Below are positions 8,413-16,766 of a DNA stretch of 38,340 bases, one piece after another. The notes below the pieces were generated by a model, which worked only from the letters and a program-made list of their open reading frames with translations, made no database searches and was not told where the DNA came from. The position numbers and the translations under genes are program-made. Where the stretch lies: assembly GCF_013359725.1 (NCBI RefSeq), contig NZ_JABFMW010000035.1, forward strand, positions 1-38,340, read 5' to 3'. The DNA is from Pseudarthrobacter sp. C4D7. Lineage in GTDB: Bacteria > Actinomycetota > Actinomycetes > Actinomycetales > Micrococcaceae. The number at the start of each line of letters is the position of its first letter. Position 1 is the first letter of the stretch.

Positions 8413-9362
8413 TTTGAATCACCGCTGTAGTGGACCCAGGACTTGGACGTGCGGAAGAAGATCAGGGTGATGATGCCCACCACGATCACCAGCAGCCACG
8501 CCATGGCTGAGGCATAGCCCATCCGGAAGTCGCTGAAGCCCCGCAGGTACAGGTAGAGGGTGTAGAAGAGGGTGGATCCGGCGGGGCCGCCTTCACCGTT
8601 GGAAATGATGTAGGCAGACGCGAAGATCTGGAATGCGTGGATGGTCTCCATCAGCAGGTTGAAGAAGATCACCGGGGAGAGCATGGGCCAGGTGATGTTG
8701 AAGAACTTCCGCACCGGGCCTGCGCCGTCCATCGATGCCGCTTCGTACAGCTCGCCGGGGATCTGCTTGAGGCCGGCCAGGAAGATCACCATCGGGGCAC
8801 CGAACTGCCACACGGTGAGGAGGATGAACATGGGCATGGTCATGGAGGGGTTGCCCACCCAGCCGCCCAGGTTGATCCCGAAGAAGGACAGGCCCTGGTC
8901 CACTGGGCCGGAATCGCCGAACATGGCTTTCCAGACGATCGCGATCGAGACGGACGCCCCGATCAGGGACGGAGCGTAGAAGGCGGACCGGTAGAAGCCC
9001 TGGCCGCGGCGCTTGCTGTTCAGCAGCATGGCCACCGCCAGCGCGGCCGCGAGCTTGAGCGGGGTGCCAAAGACGACGTAGCCCACGGTCACGCCCACGG
9101 ACTGCAGGAAGCGCTCGTCCTGGAACAGGGTGGTGTAGTTGTCCAGGCCAATCCACTTGGGCGGCTCGAAGAGGTTGTAGTTGGTGAAGGACAGGTACAG
9201 CGAGGAGATCATCGGCCCCACCGTGAGGGCGATGAACCCCAGCAGCCAGGGCAGCAGGAAGGTGTAGCCGGCACGGGCATCCGTGCCCCGCTGCCGCTTC
9301 TTGCGCGGCAGCGGGGACCCGGACGACGCCGGACGCCTGCTCAGGGTTGGGCTTTGAGTCAC
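8409..9362 (-). CDS. Carbohydrate ABC transporter permease, MalF/UgpA type
   Basis: A 317-residue permease with an Arg/Lys-rich cytoplasmic N-terminus, six predicted helices and an EAA loop ('ELYEAASMDGAGPVRKF'). The phrase 'LYLSFTNYNLFEPPKWIGLDNY' after the first helix is typical of UgpA/MalF-like CUT1 permeases. It starts with GTG at 9362, 47 bp after the binding-protein stop; only a weak GGAA ribosome site precedes it, so it may depend on upstream translation. The stop overlaps the partner permease by ATGA. It is closely related to the permease at 17701-18645, which suggests the two importers arose by duplication or take related substrates. Confidence 0.93.
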   Translation of the reverse strand: MTQSPTLSRRPASSGSPLPRKKRQRGTDARAGYTFLLPWLLGFIALTVGPMISSLYLSFTNYNLFEPPKWIGLDNYTTLFQDERFLQSVGVTVGYVVFGTPLKLAAALAVAMLLNSKRRGQGFYRSAFYAPSLIGASVSIAIVWKAMFGDSGPVDQGLSFFGINLGGWVGNPSMTMPMFILLTVWQFGAPMVIFLAGLKQIPGELYEAASMDGAGPVRKFFNITWPMLSPVIFFNLLMETIHAFQIFASAYIISNGEGGPAGSTLFYTLYLYLRGFSDFRMGYASAMAWLLVIVVGIITLIFFRTSKSWVHYSGDSK

Positions 9363-9409
9363 GATTTCATTCCGTCAGTCGTGGAACCTGGGTGGGAGGA
9401 CATGGCAGG

Positions 9410-10699
9410 TCAGGAGTTCTGCTTGATGAGGTCTTCGGCTTCCTTGAACCAGGCATCCGTTGCACCGTCGACGGTGAGCTTGCCGTAGTTCAGGTCCGAG
9501 GCGATGCGCTTGAAGGAGGCTTCAAGGGTGCCGAAGCCGACGATGGGCGGCTCGGGGGCATCCTTGAGGTACTTCTCGATGGACTTCTCGTAGTCCACCA
9601 CCAGCTTGTCGGTGCCTTCGAAGGTGGTGCCGTCGCGCTGGGTCTTGGAGGCGGGAACACCGCGGGAGGTCTTGAAGATCTGGCCCACCTCGGGGTCATT
9701 GACCATGAAGTCGATGAACCGGGCTGCGGCATCCTTGAATTTGGTCTTGGCGCTGGCCACCATCAGCATGGACGGCTTGAGGAACAGCCCCAGGTTGTCC
9801 GGATCGTCCGATGGGACCGGAACCAGCTTGAGTTCCTTTGCACCGCTGTCCCCCAGGTATCCGGCCATGAAGTTGTCCCAGGTGACTTCGGTGGCCGTGG
9901 CGTTGGAGCCGAACGGGGACTTCGGTGCCAACTGGGTCACGCGGTCTTCGGGGATGATCGCGTTGGTGCCGCGGAGGCTGCCGGTGAGGTTCCACCACTT
10001 CTTCAGATCGTCCTTGCTGAAGCCGAGCTTGCCGTCGGAAGTGAAGGCCTCGATCTTGTTCTGGCGCAGCCAGATGTTGAACATCCACCAGACGCCGGTG
10101 TAGTCGGTGCCGCCGTAGAGGGCGCCGTTGCTCTTGGTGCCCACCTGGGTCAGGAAGTCGTTGAACTCCTTGTAGCTCCAGCTGCCGTCCGGTTCCGCGA
10201 TGCCCAGCGGGGCCAGCTTGGCGGGATCGTAGTAGACGGCGAAGGCGTTGGTGCTGGTGGGAATGCCGTAGGTCTTGCCCTTGATCTGGCCGGACGGCAG
10301 GAGGGACTTTTCAAAGGCATCGGTGTTGATCTTGACGGTGCCCAGGTCCAGGAGCTGGTTGCGCTGGCCGTAGTCCCGCAGGTAGGACAGGTCCCACTGC
10401 ATGACGTCGGGCAGGCCGCCGCCGGCGGCTTCGGTGGCGCGCTTCTGCCAGTAGCCGGCGAAGTCAGTGAAGTTGCCGTTGACTTTGATGTCCGGGTTCT
10501 TCGATTCGAAGAGGGCGATGGCCTTGCGGGTCCGTTCAGCACGGTCGTCGTTGCCCCACCAGGTGTAGTTGATGGTGACGGGTTTTTCGGCCGATCCGGT
10601 CTGGCCGGACGAACTGGATCCGTTGCCACAGGCCGACAGGGCTGCGGCAGATGCGGTGCCGATGGCCACGGTTGTGAGGAAATGCCTTCTGTTGATCAC
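9410..10699 (-). CDS. Extracellular sugar-binding lipoprotein with Tat-type signal
   Basis: A 429-residue family-1 solute-binding protein. The N-terminus carries a twin-arginine motif (NRRHFL, residues 3-8), a hydrophobic stretch and a lipobox LSAC with acylated Cys24, followed by a Ser/Gly linker. It is therefore probably exported folded by Tat and anchored to the membrane. The 'WWGNDDRAERTRKAI' region marks the CUT1 binding-protein family. The open frame runs upstream to 11182, but GTG 10699 has a near-perfect AAGGAGG site five bases upstream and a promoter just beyond it, so the longer frame is spurious. It leads the operon lipoprotein-MalF-MalG-membrane protein-MFS. The ligand is unknown; context points to a plant oligosaccharide. 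Confidence 0.92.
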   Translation of the reverse strand: MINRRHFLTTVAIGTASAAALSACGNGSSSSGQTGSAEKPVTINYTWWGNDDRAERTRKAIALFESKNPDIKVNGNFTDFAGYWQKRATEAAGGGLPDVMQWDLSYLRDYGQRNQLLDLGTVKINTDAFEKSLLPSGQIKGKTYGIPTSTNAFAVYYDPAKLAPLGIAEPDGSWSYKEFNDFLTQVGTKSNGALYGGTDYTGVWWMFNIWLRQNKIEAFTSDGKLGFSKDDLKKWWNLTGSLRGTNAIIPEDRVTQLAPKSPFGSNATATEVTWDNFMAGYLGDSGAKELKLVPVPSDDPDNLGLFLKPSMLMVASAKTKFKDAAARFIDFMVNDPEVGQIFKTSRGVPASKTQRDGTTFEGTDKLVVDYEKSIEKYLKDAPEPPIVGFGTLEASFKRIASDLNYGKLTVDGATDAWFKEAEDLIKQNS

Positions 10700-10775
10700 G
10701 GGAGCCTCCTTGCTCGATGAGTGTCGCCCTGTGCTCGGCCTACGGAGAGGGTAGTGAGCTGGCTTACACGGCTTC

Positions 10776-10823
10776 TGAAACGATACAATAGCTGCATTGC
10801 CGGGATTGGGCAAGCGTTTTCCA
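10776..10823. promoter_or_regulatory. Divergent promoter region with two operator-like sites
   Basis: On the minus strand TTGCCC (10808-10813) and TATTGT (10785-10790) are 17 bp apart and would drive the lipoprotein operon. On the plus strand TACAAT (10784-10789) is a good -10 for the GH42 gene, with a poor -35. TGAAACGATACA (10776-10787) covers both -10 elements, and a LacI-type site with an AAGCGTTT core (10808-10823) covers the leftward -35. Repression of both directions from these sites is inferred. Confidence 0.55.
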
Positions 10824-10873
10824 AAGGTCTGACCAATGCCCCGTTCCACCTCGCGGGCAGACAAGGAAGTCAC

Positions 10874-12889
10874 ATGACACAGCAGCACACCACTACGCCG
10901 TCGAGCGTCTGGAACAAGGTTGAGGGCCTGGGTTTTGGCGGGGATTACAACCCCGAACAATGGCCGGTGAGCGTCCGGCTGGAGGACCTGGAGCTGATGC
11001 GGGAGGCCGGCGTGAACTTCCTCAGCGTGGGCATCTTCTCCTGGGCACTGCTTGAACCCTCCGAGGGGACGTACGACTTCGGGTGGCTGGACGAGGTGAT
11101 GGACAACCTGGCGGACATTGGCGTGAAGGTAGCCCTCGCCACGGCCACCGCCGCTCCCCCGGCGTGGCTGGTCCGCAAGCACCCGGAAATCCTTCCCGTC
11201 ACGGCTGATGGCACCGTGCTGGGACCGGGCTCACGGCGGCACTACACGCCGTCGTCGTCCGCTTACCGCCGCTACGCCGCGGGGATCACCCGCGTCCTCG
11301 CCGAGCGGTACAAGGACCACCCCGCCCTGGCACTGTGGCATGTGGACAACGAACTGGGCTGCCACATCTCCGAGTTCCATGGCGAGGAAGACGCAGCGGC
11401 GTTCCGGGTATGGCTGGAACGCCGGTACGGGAGCATCGATGCGCTCAACGCCTCCTGGGGCACGGCATTCTGGTCCCAGAGCTACGGCTCCTTCGCTGAA
11501 ATCATGCCGCCCTCGGCCGCACCGTCCACACTGAATCCGGGCCAGCAGCTGGACTTCCAGCGGTTCAGTTCCTGGGCTCTGACGGACTATTACCACTGCC
11601 TCGTGGCGATCCTGCGTGAGGTCACCCCGGAGATCCCCTGCACCACCAACCTGATGGCATCCAGCGCCACCAAATCCATGGACTACTTCGCGTGGGCCAA
11701 GGACCTGGACGTCATCGCCAACGACCACTACCTGGTGGCCGCGGACCCGGAACGGCACATCGAACTCGCGTTCAGCGCGGACCTCACCCGCGGAATTGCG
11801 GGCGGCCACCCATGGATCCTGATGGAACACTCGACGTCGGCCGTGAACTGGCAGCCCCGCAACCAGCCCAAGATGCCCGGCGAAATGCAGCGGAACTCGC
11901 TGGCCCATGTGGCCCGCGGCGCCGACGCCGTGATGTTCTTCCAGTGGCGGCAAAGCTTCGCAGGCTCCGAGAAGTTCCACTCCGCCATGGTGCCGCACGG
12001 CGGCCGCGACACCCGTGTGTGGCGCGAGGTGGTGGAACTCGGCGCCGCACTGAAAAGGCTGGAACCTGTCCGCGGATCGCGGGTCCGGTCCCGCGCCGCC
12101 ATTGTCTTTGACTATGAGGCGTGGTGGGCCGCCGAGATCGATTCGAAGCCCAGCATCGATGTGAAGTACCTGGACCTGCTGAGGGCGTTCCACCGGGCCC
12201 TGTTCCTTCGCGGGATCTCCGTGGACCTGGTGCACCCGTCCGATTCGCTCGAGGGGTATGACCTGGTGCTGGTGTGCACGCTGTACGCGGTCTCGGACAG
12301 GAATGCCGCCACCATTGCTGGTGCCGCGGCGGCCGGAGCTACGGTGCTGGTGAGCTATTTCAGCGGGGTCGTCGATATGCAGGACCACGTGCGGCTGGGC
12401 GGTTATCCCGGCGCGTTCCGCGACCTCCTGGGGGTCCGCGTGGAGGAATTCCATCCCCTGCTTGCCGGATCGCAGCTGAAGCTCAGCGACGGAACGGTGT
12501 CTTCCGTCTGGAGCGAGCACGTCCACCTCGCCGGGGCGGAAGCGGTGCAGACCTTCACCGAATATCCCCTGGAGGGCGTTCCCTCCCTGACGCGCCGGGC
12601 CGTGGGTTCCGGCGCGGCCTGGTACCTTGCCACCTTCCCCGATCGGGACGGGATCGAGTCAATCCTGGACACACTGCTCGACGAATCCGGGGTTGCCCCG
12701 GTTGCCGATGCCGACCCCGGAGTGGAACTGGTCCGCCGGACATCCGACGACGGGCACAGCTTCCTGTTCGCCATCAACCACACGCGTTCGGCTGCGGCGG
12801 TAGCGGCAACAGGTACCGACCTGCTGACGGGTGCGCCGTTCAGCGGGTCTGTTGCGGCGGGCGCCGTGGCAGTGGTTGCCGAGGGATAG
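10874..12889 (+). CDS. Beta-galactosidase, GH42
   Basis: A 671-residue retaining beta-galactosidase. The N-terminal TIM barrel opens with 'GGDYNPEQW' and 'GVNFLSVGIFSWALLEP', typical of GH42. The acid/base is E160 in 'WHVDNELG' (preceded by N159), and the nucleophile is E318 in 'ILMEHS'. A trimerisation domain (about residues 390-600) and a small C-terminal beta domain follow, giving the usual family length. No signal peptide is present, so it should act in the cytoplasm on imported galactosides. ATG 10874 has an AAGGAAG site; the frame extends to 10721 but that part crosses the promoter. It is transcribed divergently from the sugar importer operon and probably shares its regulation. GH42 enzymes prefer short beta-galactosides, including those from galactan or arabinogalactan. 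Confidence 0.93.
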   Translation: MTQQHTTTPSSVWNKVEGLGFGGDYNPEQWPVSVRLEDLELMREAGVNFLSVGIFSWALLEPSEGTYDFGWLDEVMDNLADIGVKVALATATAAPPAWLVRKHPEILPVTADGTVLGPGSRRHYTPSSSAYRRYAAGITRVLAERYKDHPALALWHVDNELGCHISEFHGEEDAAAFRVWLERRYGSIDALNASWGTAFWSQSYGSFAEIMPPSAAPSTLNPGQQLDFQRFSSWALTDYYHCLVAILREVTPEIPCTTNLMASSATKSMDYFAWAKDLDVIANDHYLVAADPERHIELAFSADLTRGIAGGHPWILMEHSTSAVNWQPRNQPKMPGEMQRNSLAHVARGADAVMFFQWRQSFAGSEKFHSAMVPHGGRDTRVWREVVELGAALKRLEPVRGSRVRSRAAIVFDYEAWWAAEIDSKPSIDVKYLDLLRAFHRALFLRGISVDLVHPSDSLEGYDLVLVCTLYAVSDRNAATIAGAAAAGATVLVSYFSGVVDMQDHVRLGGYPGAFRDLLGVRVEEFHPLLAGSQLKLSDGTVSSVWSEHVHLAGAEAVQTFTEYPLEGVPSLTRRAVGSGAAWYLATFPDRDGIESILDTLLDESGVAPVADADPGVELVRRTSDDGHSFLFAINHTRSAAAVAATGTDLLTGAPFSGSVAAGAVAVVAEG

Positions 12890-13024
12890 GCAACCCTGCG
12901 TTCCGGAACGTTCGACGGCGGCCGGTGCGGCTTGATCCAGGGGTACGCCTTCCGCGGGGTTGCGTTTTCCACATAGGGGTTTGAGCGGGCCGGAATTGTC
13001 AGACCCTGGTGGAAGACTTTTGTT
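12890..13024. other. Intergenic region before the DUF222-HNH gene
   Basis: A 135-bp non-coding stretch between the GH42 stop and the DUF222 gene. No terminator hairpin with a T-run and no convincing promoter was found. A 22-bp string (12902-12923) also occurs inside the fusion gene at 23283-23304. No terminal inverted repeats or target-site duplication are visible around the following gene. Confidence 0.3.
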
Positions 13025-14467
13025 ATGGAAGCGGTTGTGGCATCGGCGGGCGTGGAATGGGCGGCGCGGTGGGCCGGCTCGTCTGCCGGCGGCGCCGCCG
13101 CATCCCTGCCTGCGGCACCTTCGCTTGGTGATGTCCTGGATCTGTTGGCCCGGGTGCCGTTGGCCGTGGATGGTGCGGGCATGATTGACCAGATCCGCGG
13201 GCTGGAGGATGTGAAGTGCCTGGCCGGGGCCCGGCAGGCTGAAACCACTGTGGCGTTTGATCGGGCCCAGCGGCAGGCCGCCGCCGGGGTCCCGGCCACC
13301 GGGCAGGACGCCGGGCAGGGCGCAGGGGTCGCGGCGCAGATCGCCTTGGCGCGGCGGGAGTCCCCCGCCCGGGGATCCCGGCTGCTGGGCCTGGCCACGG
13401 CACTGACCGGGATGCCCCACACGTTCGCCGCGTTCCGTGCAGGTTTGGTCAATGAGTGGCGGGCCACCCTGATCGTGAAAGACACCATCTGCCTCACCCC
13501 CGCCGACCGGGCCGGAGTGGATGAGGAACTCGCCGCCGATACCGGAGCCCTGGACGGGATGGGCGACAAAGCCATTACCGCCGCCGTCCGCGCCGCGGCG
13601 TACCGGCGGGACCCCGCCGCCGTCGCCAGGCGCGCAGCCCGGGCCGTGGGCGAGCGGTGCGTGAGCCTGCGCCCGGCACCGGACACCATGACCTACCTGA
13701 CCGCCCTGCTCCCGGCCGCCCAAGGCGTCGCCGCTTACGCCGCCCTGGTACGGGACGCCGGCACCGCCCGGGCTGCCGGGGACGACCGGACCCGGGGACA
13801 AGCCATGGCCGACACCCTCGTAGAACGCGTCACCGGCACCCCCGGCGGCATCAGCGGGGTCCAGATCCAGCTCGTCATGACCGACCACACCCTCCTCCAC
13901 GCCGGCCCCGACCCCGCACGGCTCTCCGGCTACGGCACCATCCCCGCCGCACAGGCACGCACCCTCGCCTTCACCGCTCCTGGTGACAACGACCTCAACC
14001 TCTGGATCCGCCGGCTCTACACCACCCCTGGCACCGGCGAGCTGGTGGCCATGGACTCCACCGCCCGGCTCTTCCCGCCAGCACTGAAACGCTTCCTCCA
14101 GGTCCGGGACGACACCTGCCGCACCCCCTACTGCGACGCCCCCATCAGGCACCACGACCACATCACCGCCTGGCACCACGGCGGACCCACCACCGCCACC
14201 AACGGCCAAGGCCTCTGCGAAGCCTGCAACCACACCAAAGAAACCCCCGGCTGGACAGCCACAACCACCACCGGCCCACGCCACACCGTCGCAACCACCA
14301 CCCCCACCGGCCACACCTACCACTCCACAGCCCCACCCCTCCCCGGCAGCGGGCAACTGCGCCGCACTTCCTCCCGCGAAACGCCGGCCGGGGCTTCCGC
14401 GCGGCCACCCGATGGGCCCCGGCGGCCAACCGTCCACATCCTGGGTCGGGTCATCCAGGCCGCATGA
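13025..14467 (+). CDS. DUF222 (13E12-type) protein with C-terminal HNH nuclease domain
   Basis: A 480-residue protein of the DUF222-HNH family, which occurs in many copies in actinobacterial genomes. The DUF222 helical region spans about residues 40-350. The HNH/zinc domain is at 361-410: C365 and C370, an HHDHITAWHHGG core (376-387), and C398, C401 and H403 ('CEACNHTK'). All residues expected for metal binding and nuclease chemistry appear intact. The role is not established; these proteins are often seen as dispersed repeats of possible mobile origin. The last ~65 residues are Pro/Thr/Arg-rich and look disordered. It sits between the beta-galactosidase and an acetyltransferase and has no evident link to sugar use. 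Confidence 0.85.
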   Translation: MEAVVASAGVEWAARWAGSSAGGAAASLPAAPSLGDVLDLLARVPLAVDGAGMIDQIRGLEDVKCLAGARQAETTVAFDRAQRQAAAGVPATGQDAGQGAGVAAQIALARRESPARGSRLLGLATALTGMPHTFAAFRAGLVNEWRATLIVKDTICLTPADRAGVDEELAADTGALDGMGDKAITAAVRAAAYRRDPAAVARRAARAVGERCVSLRPAPDTMTYLTALLPAAQGVAAYAALVRDAGTARAAGDDRTRGQAMADTLVERVTGTPGGISGVQIQLVMTDHTLLHAGPDPARLSGYGTIPAAQARTLAFTAPGDNDLNLWIRRLYTTPGTGELVAMDSTARLFPPALKRFLQVRDDTCRTPYCDAPIRHHDHITAWHHGGPTTATNGQGLCEACNHTKETPGWTATTTTGPRHTVATTTPTGHTYHSTAPPLPGSGQLRRTSSRETPAGASARPPDGPRRPTVHILGRVIQAA

Positions 14468-14541
14468 CCCGGCGAAGTCCCTGGCGGAATGCCCGCGGGC
14501 AGGCCTGTGGGCTGCGGGACCGGGCGGCAGATACTGGACTG

Positions 14542-15075
14542 GTGATTCGAGCGGCAACGACAGCAGACCTGGAGCGCATCCAAGCGATCGAGGTTGCGGC
14601 CGCAGAACTCTTCCGCGCCATAGGCATGGATGCAGTCGCGGACGACCCGCCGCCGCCCGTAGAACAACTGGAGGCCTACGTAGCGGCCGGGACCACCTGG
14701 GTGGCAACCGACCCGGAAGTGGGAGCGATCGGGTACGTCCTCGTCGACGGGCATGCCGGTTGGTCCCACATCGAACAGGTCACGGTGCACCCCCACTATG
14801 CACGGCGTGGCGTCGGCGCCGCCCTGATCGACCACGTGGAGGAGTGGGCCCGGGGCCTGGGCCAGAGCTGCCTGTCCCTGACCACCTTCAGCAGTGTGCC
14901 CTGGAACGGCCCTTATTACGAGCGCCTGGGGTTCAGGCATCTGCCTGAACCGGAGTGGCCGGCATACCTCCGCAGCACTGTCGAACGGGAAGCGGATCAC
15001 GGGTTGGCTGCGTGGCCGCGCACGGTGATGGCGCGAAGCGTTAAACAACCCTGCCCCGGAAAGAACCATGGGTAA
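14542..15075 (+). CDS. GNAT-family N-acetyltransferase
   Basis: A GNAT-fold acetyltransferase of 177 residues from GTG 14542. It begins 'VIRAATTADLERIQAIE', the usual first strand and helix. The acetyl-CoA motif A is 'VTVHPHYARRGVGAAL', and motif B is near 'YYERLGFRHL'. A longer start at ATG 14464 overlaps the DUF222 stop by ATGA and would add 26 residues that do not look like GNAT sequence; coupling makes it possible. Neither start has a strong ribosome site. The last residues are encoded by the left arm and loop of a terminator hairpin. The acceptor is unknown. Confidence 0.8.
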   Translation: MIRAATTADLERIQAIEVAAAELFRAIGMDAVADDPPPPVEQLEAYVAAGTTWVATDPEVGAIGYVLVDGHAGWSHIEQVTVHPHYARRGVGAALIDHVEEWARGLGQSCLSLTTFSSVPWNGPYYERLGFRHLPEPEWPAYLRSTVEREADHGLAAWPRTVMARSVKQPCPGKNHG

Positions 15076-15090
15076 CTTTCCGGGGCAGGG
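15049..15090. terminator. Bidirectional hairpin terminator overlapping the GNAT 3' end
   Basis: CCCTGCCCCGGAAAG (15049-15063) pairs perfectly with its complement at 15076-15090 around a 12-nt loop that contains the GNAT stop codon. There is no T-run. It lies between two convergent genes and could stop transcription from both sides. Confidence 0.6.
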
Positions 15091-15165
15091 CTGCCATCCG
15101 CCGTCGAACTCCTGGATGGGGAGGCATCCATCCAGGCCGTCCGGAGCCGTTTGGCGGCGTGAAAA

Positions 15166-16554
15166 CTAGTTGCTGATAGCGGATTTCATTTCGTCGGTGG
15201 CCTTCTTCCCGGCATCTTCCGGGGACAGCCGCTCGAAGAGTACTTCCGAGGTGTACCGCTTGATGATCTCCTGGATGGCACCCGCACCCTTCGGCGGCGG
15301 TGCCGGAGCCTCACCCAACTCGTCCTTGATCTGGTCGATGAAGTTCACTACTTTGACGTCAGCCGGGGTGAGCTTCGGCTGGATGGCCGCCCGGACCTCG
15401 GAGTTCGGGTAGACGCCGCGGTCCGCGAGCAAGGCTTCGCCGGCTTTGACGTTGTTGGTGAGGAAGTTGATGAACTTGGCGGTTTCCTGCGGATGCTTGG
15501 TCCGCGATGATGCGGACCAGAACTGTGAAGCCTTGTACCAGAGCTCGGTGTCAGCGGCGGATCCGGTCTTCGTGGGGAACCGGAGGATCTTCAGGTCTCC
15601 GCCGCTGGCCTTTTCCAGGGCGGGCGCCTGGTTGGACCACCAGAACGCCATGCCGTTCTTACCCGTTGCCAGCCCGCTCTGGTCGAGGGGAGCAGCTTCG
15701 GCCTCCACCACCTCGGACGCGGAAGGCACGGCTTTGTCCTTGCTGAGCTTCTTCAGAAAGGCCCACCACTCGGCGATGTCGCCAGGTTCGAAGCCCAGCT
15801 TGCCGTCGGACGTGTAAAGGGACTTGCCGTTCTGCCGGAGCCATACACCCAGGGAGGCCTCATCGGTCCCGTAAGCCGCCGCGCCATAAGTGCCCTTGGG
15901 CGACTTGGCGGTGATCTCGGCGGCGATGCGGCCAAAGTCCTCCCATGTCCACTTGGTGTCGTCCGGAAGCGGGACGCCCGCAGCCTGGAAGACGGCGGGA
16001 TTGGCCAGGATGGTGGCTGCGTTGATCCCCGCAGCGATGCCCGTCAGTCCCTTTTCACCCTTTCCGGCGTTCAGCGCAGCCTCATCCAATTTGGACGTGT
16101 CGACGTCGTACTTGGACAGGTCCAGAAGGGCACCGCGGCTGGAGTACTCCGTGATGTATTTCTCGTCCATCTGGATGATGTCGGGGGCGTCATTGGCGGC
16201 CACCTGCGTGGCCAGCTTGTCCCAATAGCCGCTCCAGTCGCCGAACTCCGGCTTGATTTTGATCTTGGGGTTCTCGGCCTCGAATTGCTTGATCGCTTCC
16301 TGCGTCAGCTGGGCGCGCTTGTCGCCACCCCACCACGAGAAGCGGAGTTCGACGGTGCCGTCCGCGTTCTGCGGAGCGGCCCCTCCCCCGCAGGCGCTGA
16401 GTGCCATGACGGCGGCGACAGCCGCGGCAACCGCCCCGGCTTTGCGGGTTCGGATACGGGGGCTGAGAACCTTGCTGCCCGGGCGACTGGCGCCTGAAGT
16501 GGGTGCCTCTGCGATGTGCTTGGCAGCAGACGCAGCACGGGGAAATAGCGGCAC
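15166..16554 (-). CDS. Extracellular sugar-binding lipoprotein (second importer, lipoprotein A)
   Basis: A 462-residue family-1 solute-binding protein. A long basic N-region of about 40 residues precedes the hydrophobic core and lipobox LSAC (Cys55). The mature part has the 'WWGGDKRAQLTQEAI' region and 'SGYWDKLATQVAAND'. The open frame extends to 16728, but that crosses a promoter and operator at 16622-16673; GTG 16554 has a GGAG site 6 nt upstream and is preferred. The two permease genes lie upstream on the same strand, separated by a hairpin terminator, so this gene has its own promoter. It is clearly related to the lipoprotein at 18985-20280. The ligand is unknown. Confidence 0.9.
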   Translation of the reverse strand: MPLFPRAASAAKHIAEAPTSGASRPGSKVLSPRIRTRKAGAVAAAVAAVMALSACGGGAAPQNADGTVELRFSWWGGDKRAQLTQEAIKQFEAENPKIKIKPEFGDWSGYWDKLATQVAANDAPDIIQMDEKYITEYSSRGALLDLSKYDVDTSKLDEAALNAGKGEKGLTGIAAGINAATILANPAVFQAAGVPLPDDTKWTWEDFGRIAAEITAKSPKGTYGAAAYGTDEASLGVWLRQNGKSLYTSDGKLGFEPGDIAEWWAFLKKLSKDKAVPSASEVVEAEAAPLDQSGLATGKNGMAFWWSNQAPALEKASGGDLKILRFPTKTGSAADTELWYKASQFWSASSRTKHPQETAKFINFLTNNVKAGEALLADRGVYPNSEVRAAIQPKLTPADVKVVNFIDQIKDELGEAPAPPPKGAGAIQEIIKRYTSEVLFERLSPEDAGKKATDEMKSAISN

Positions 16555-16621
16555 TGGGTACTCCGATCTTCCTTGATCCAAAGGTGGGTGGCCGGCCCCG
16601 GCATGGGCTTGGGGCGGGACA

Positions 16622-16637
16622 TTGAAAGCGCTTTCTG
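16622..16637. promoter_or_regulatory. LacI-family operator (GAAAGCGCTTTC)
   Basis: TTGAAAGCGCTTTCTG contains the perfect palindrome GAAAGCGCTTTC (16624-16635). It lies just downstream of the predicted -10 of the leftward lipoprotein gene, a standard repression position. Confidence 0.7.
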
Positions 16638-16643
16638 CTACCG

Positions 16644-16673
16644 ATACTACAAGTACGCAACTTGTAATACAAG
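16644..16673 (-). promoter_or_regulatory. Promoter of lipoprotein A with alternating TACAAG/CTTGTA half-sites
   Basis: On the minus strand TTGTAT (16667-16672) and TAGTAT (16644-16649) are 17 bp apart. The same stretch holds half-sites TACAAG (16648), CTTGTA (16661) and TACAAG (16668), giving two overlapping inverted repeats. This suggests binding by a second, non-LacI regulator. Confidence 0.55.
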
Positions 16674-16714
16674 ATGCTGACTGCCGGCCGCCCGGAACGT
16701 TTGACGTTAACGGC

Positions 16715-16743
16715 GAACGGCCCGCCACCAGGGCGGGCCGTTC
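16715..16743 (-). terminator. Hairpin terminator after the permease pair
   Basis: GAACGGCCCGCC (16715-16726) and its exact complement (16732-16743) form a 12-bp stem with a 5-nt loop, 23 bp beyond the permease stop. The T-rich tail is weak, as is common in high-GC genomes. It separates the permease transcript from the lipoprotein A promoter. Confidence 0.65.
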
Positions 16744-16766
16744 AGATGGATCTGCTGTTTTGGTGA

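Noticed and set aside
10700..11182. Extension of the Tat lipoprotein frame upstream of 10699.
   Set aside because: It would overlap the GH42 gene and promoter and would bury the signal peptide; GTG 10699 has a near-perfect ribosome site.
11231..12526. A 431-codon minus-strand open frame inside the GH42 gene.
   Set aside because: It lies opposite a conserved beta-galactosidase with all catalytic residues and has no family resemblance itself.
12902..12923. A 22-bp string repeated exactly inside the fusion gene at 23283-23304.
   Set aside because: The identity does not extend beyond 22 bp on either side, the second copy encodes an ordinary part of the DUF6807 domain, and no mobile-element feature accompanies it. 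Chance in GC-rich DNA or a short relic are both possible.
12659..14707. A 682-codon minus-strand open frame across the GH42 end, the DUF222 gene and the GNAT start.
   Set aside because: The translation is Gly/Pro/Arg-rich low complexity and covers three supported genes and an intergenic region on the other strand.
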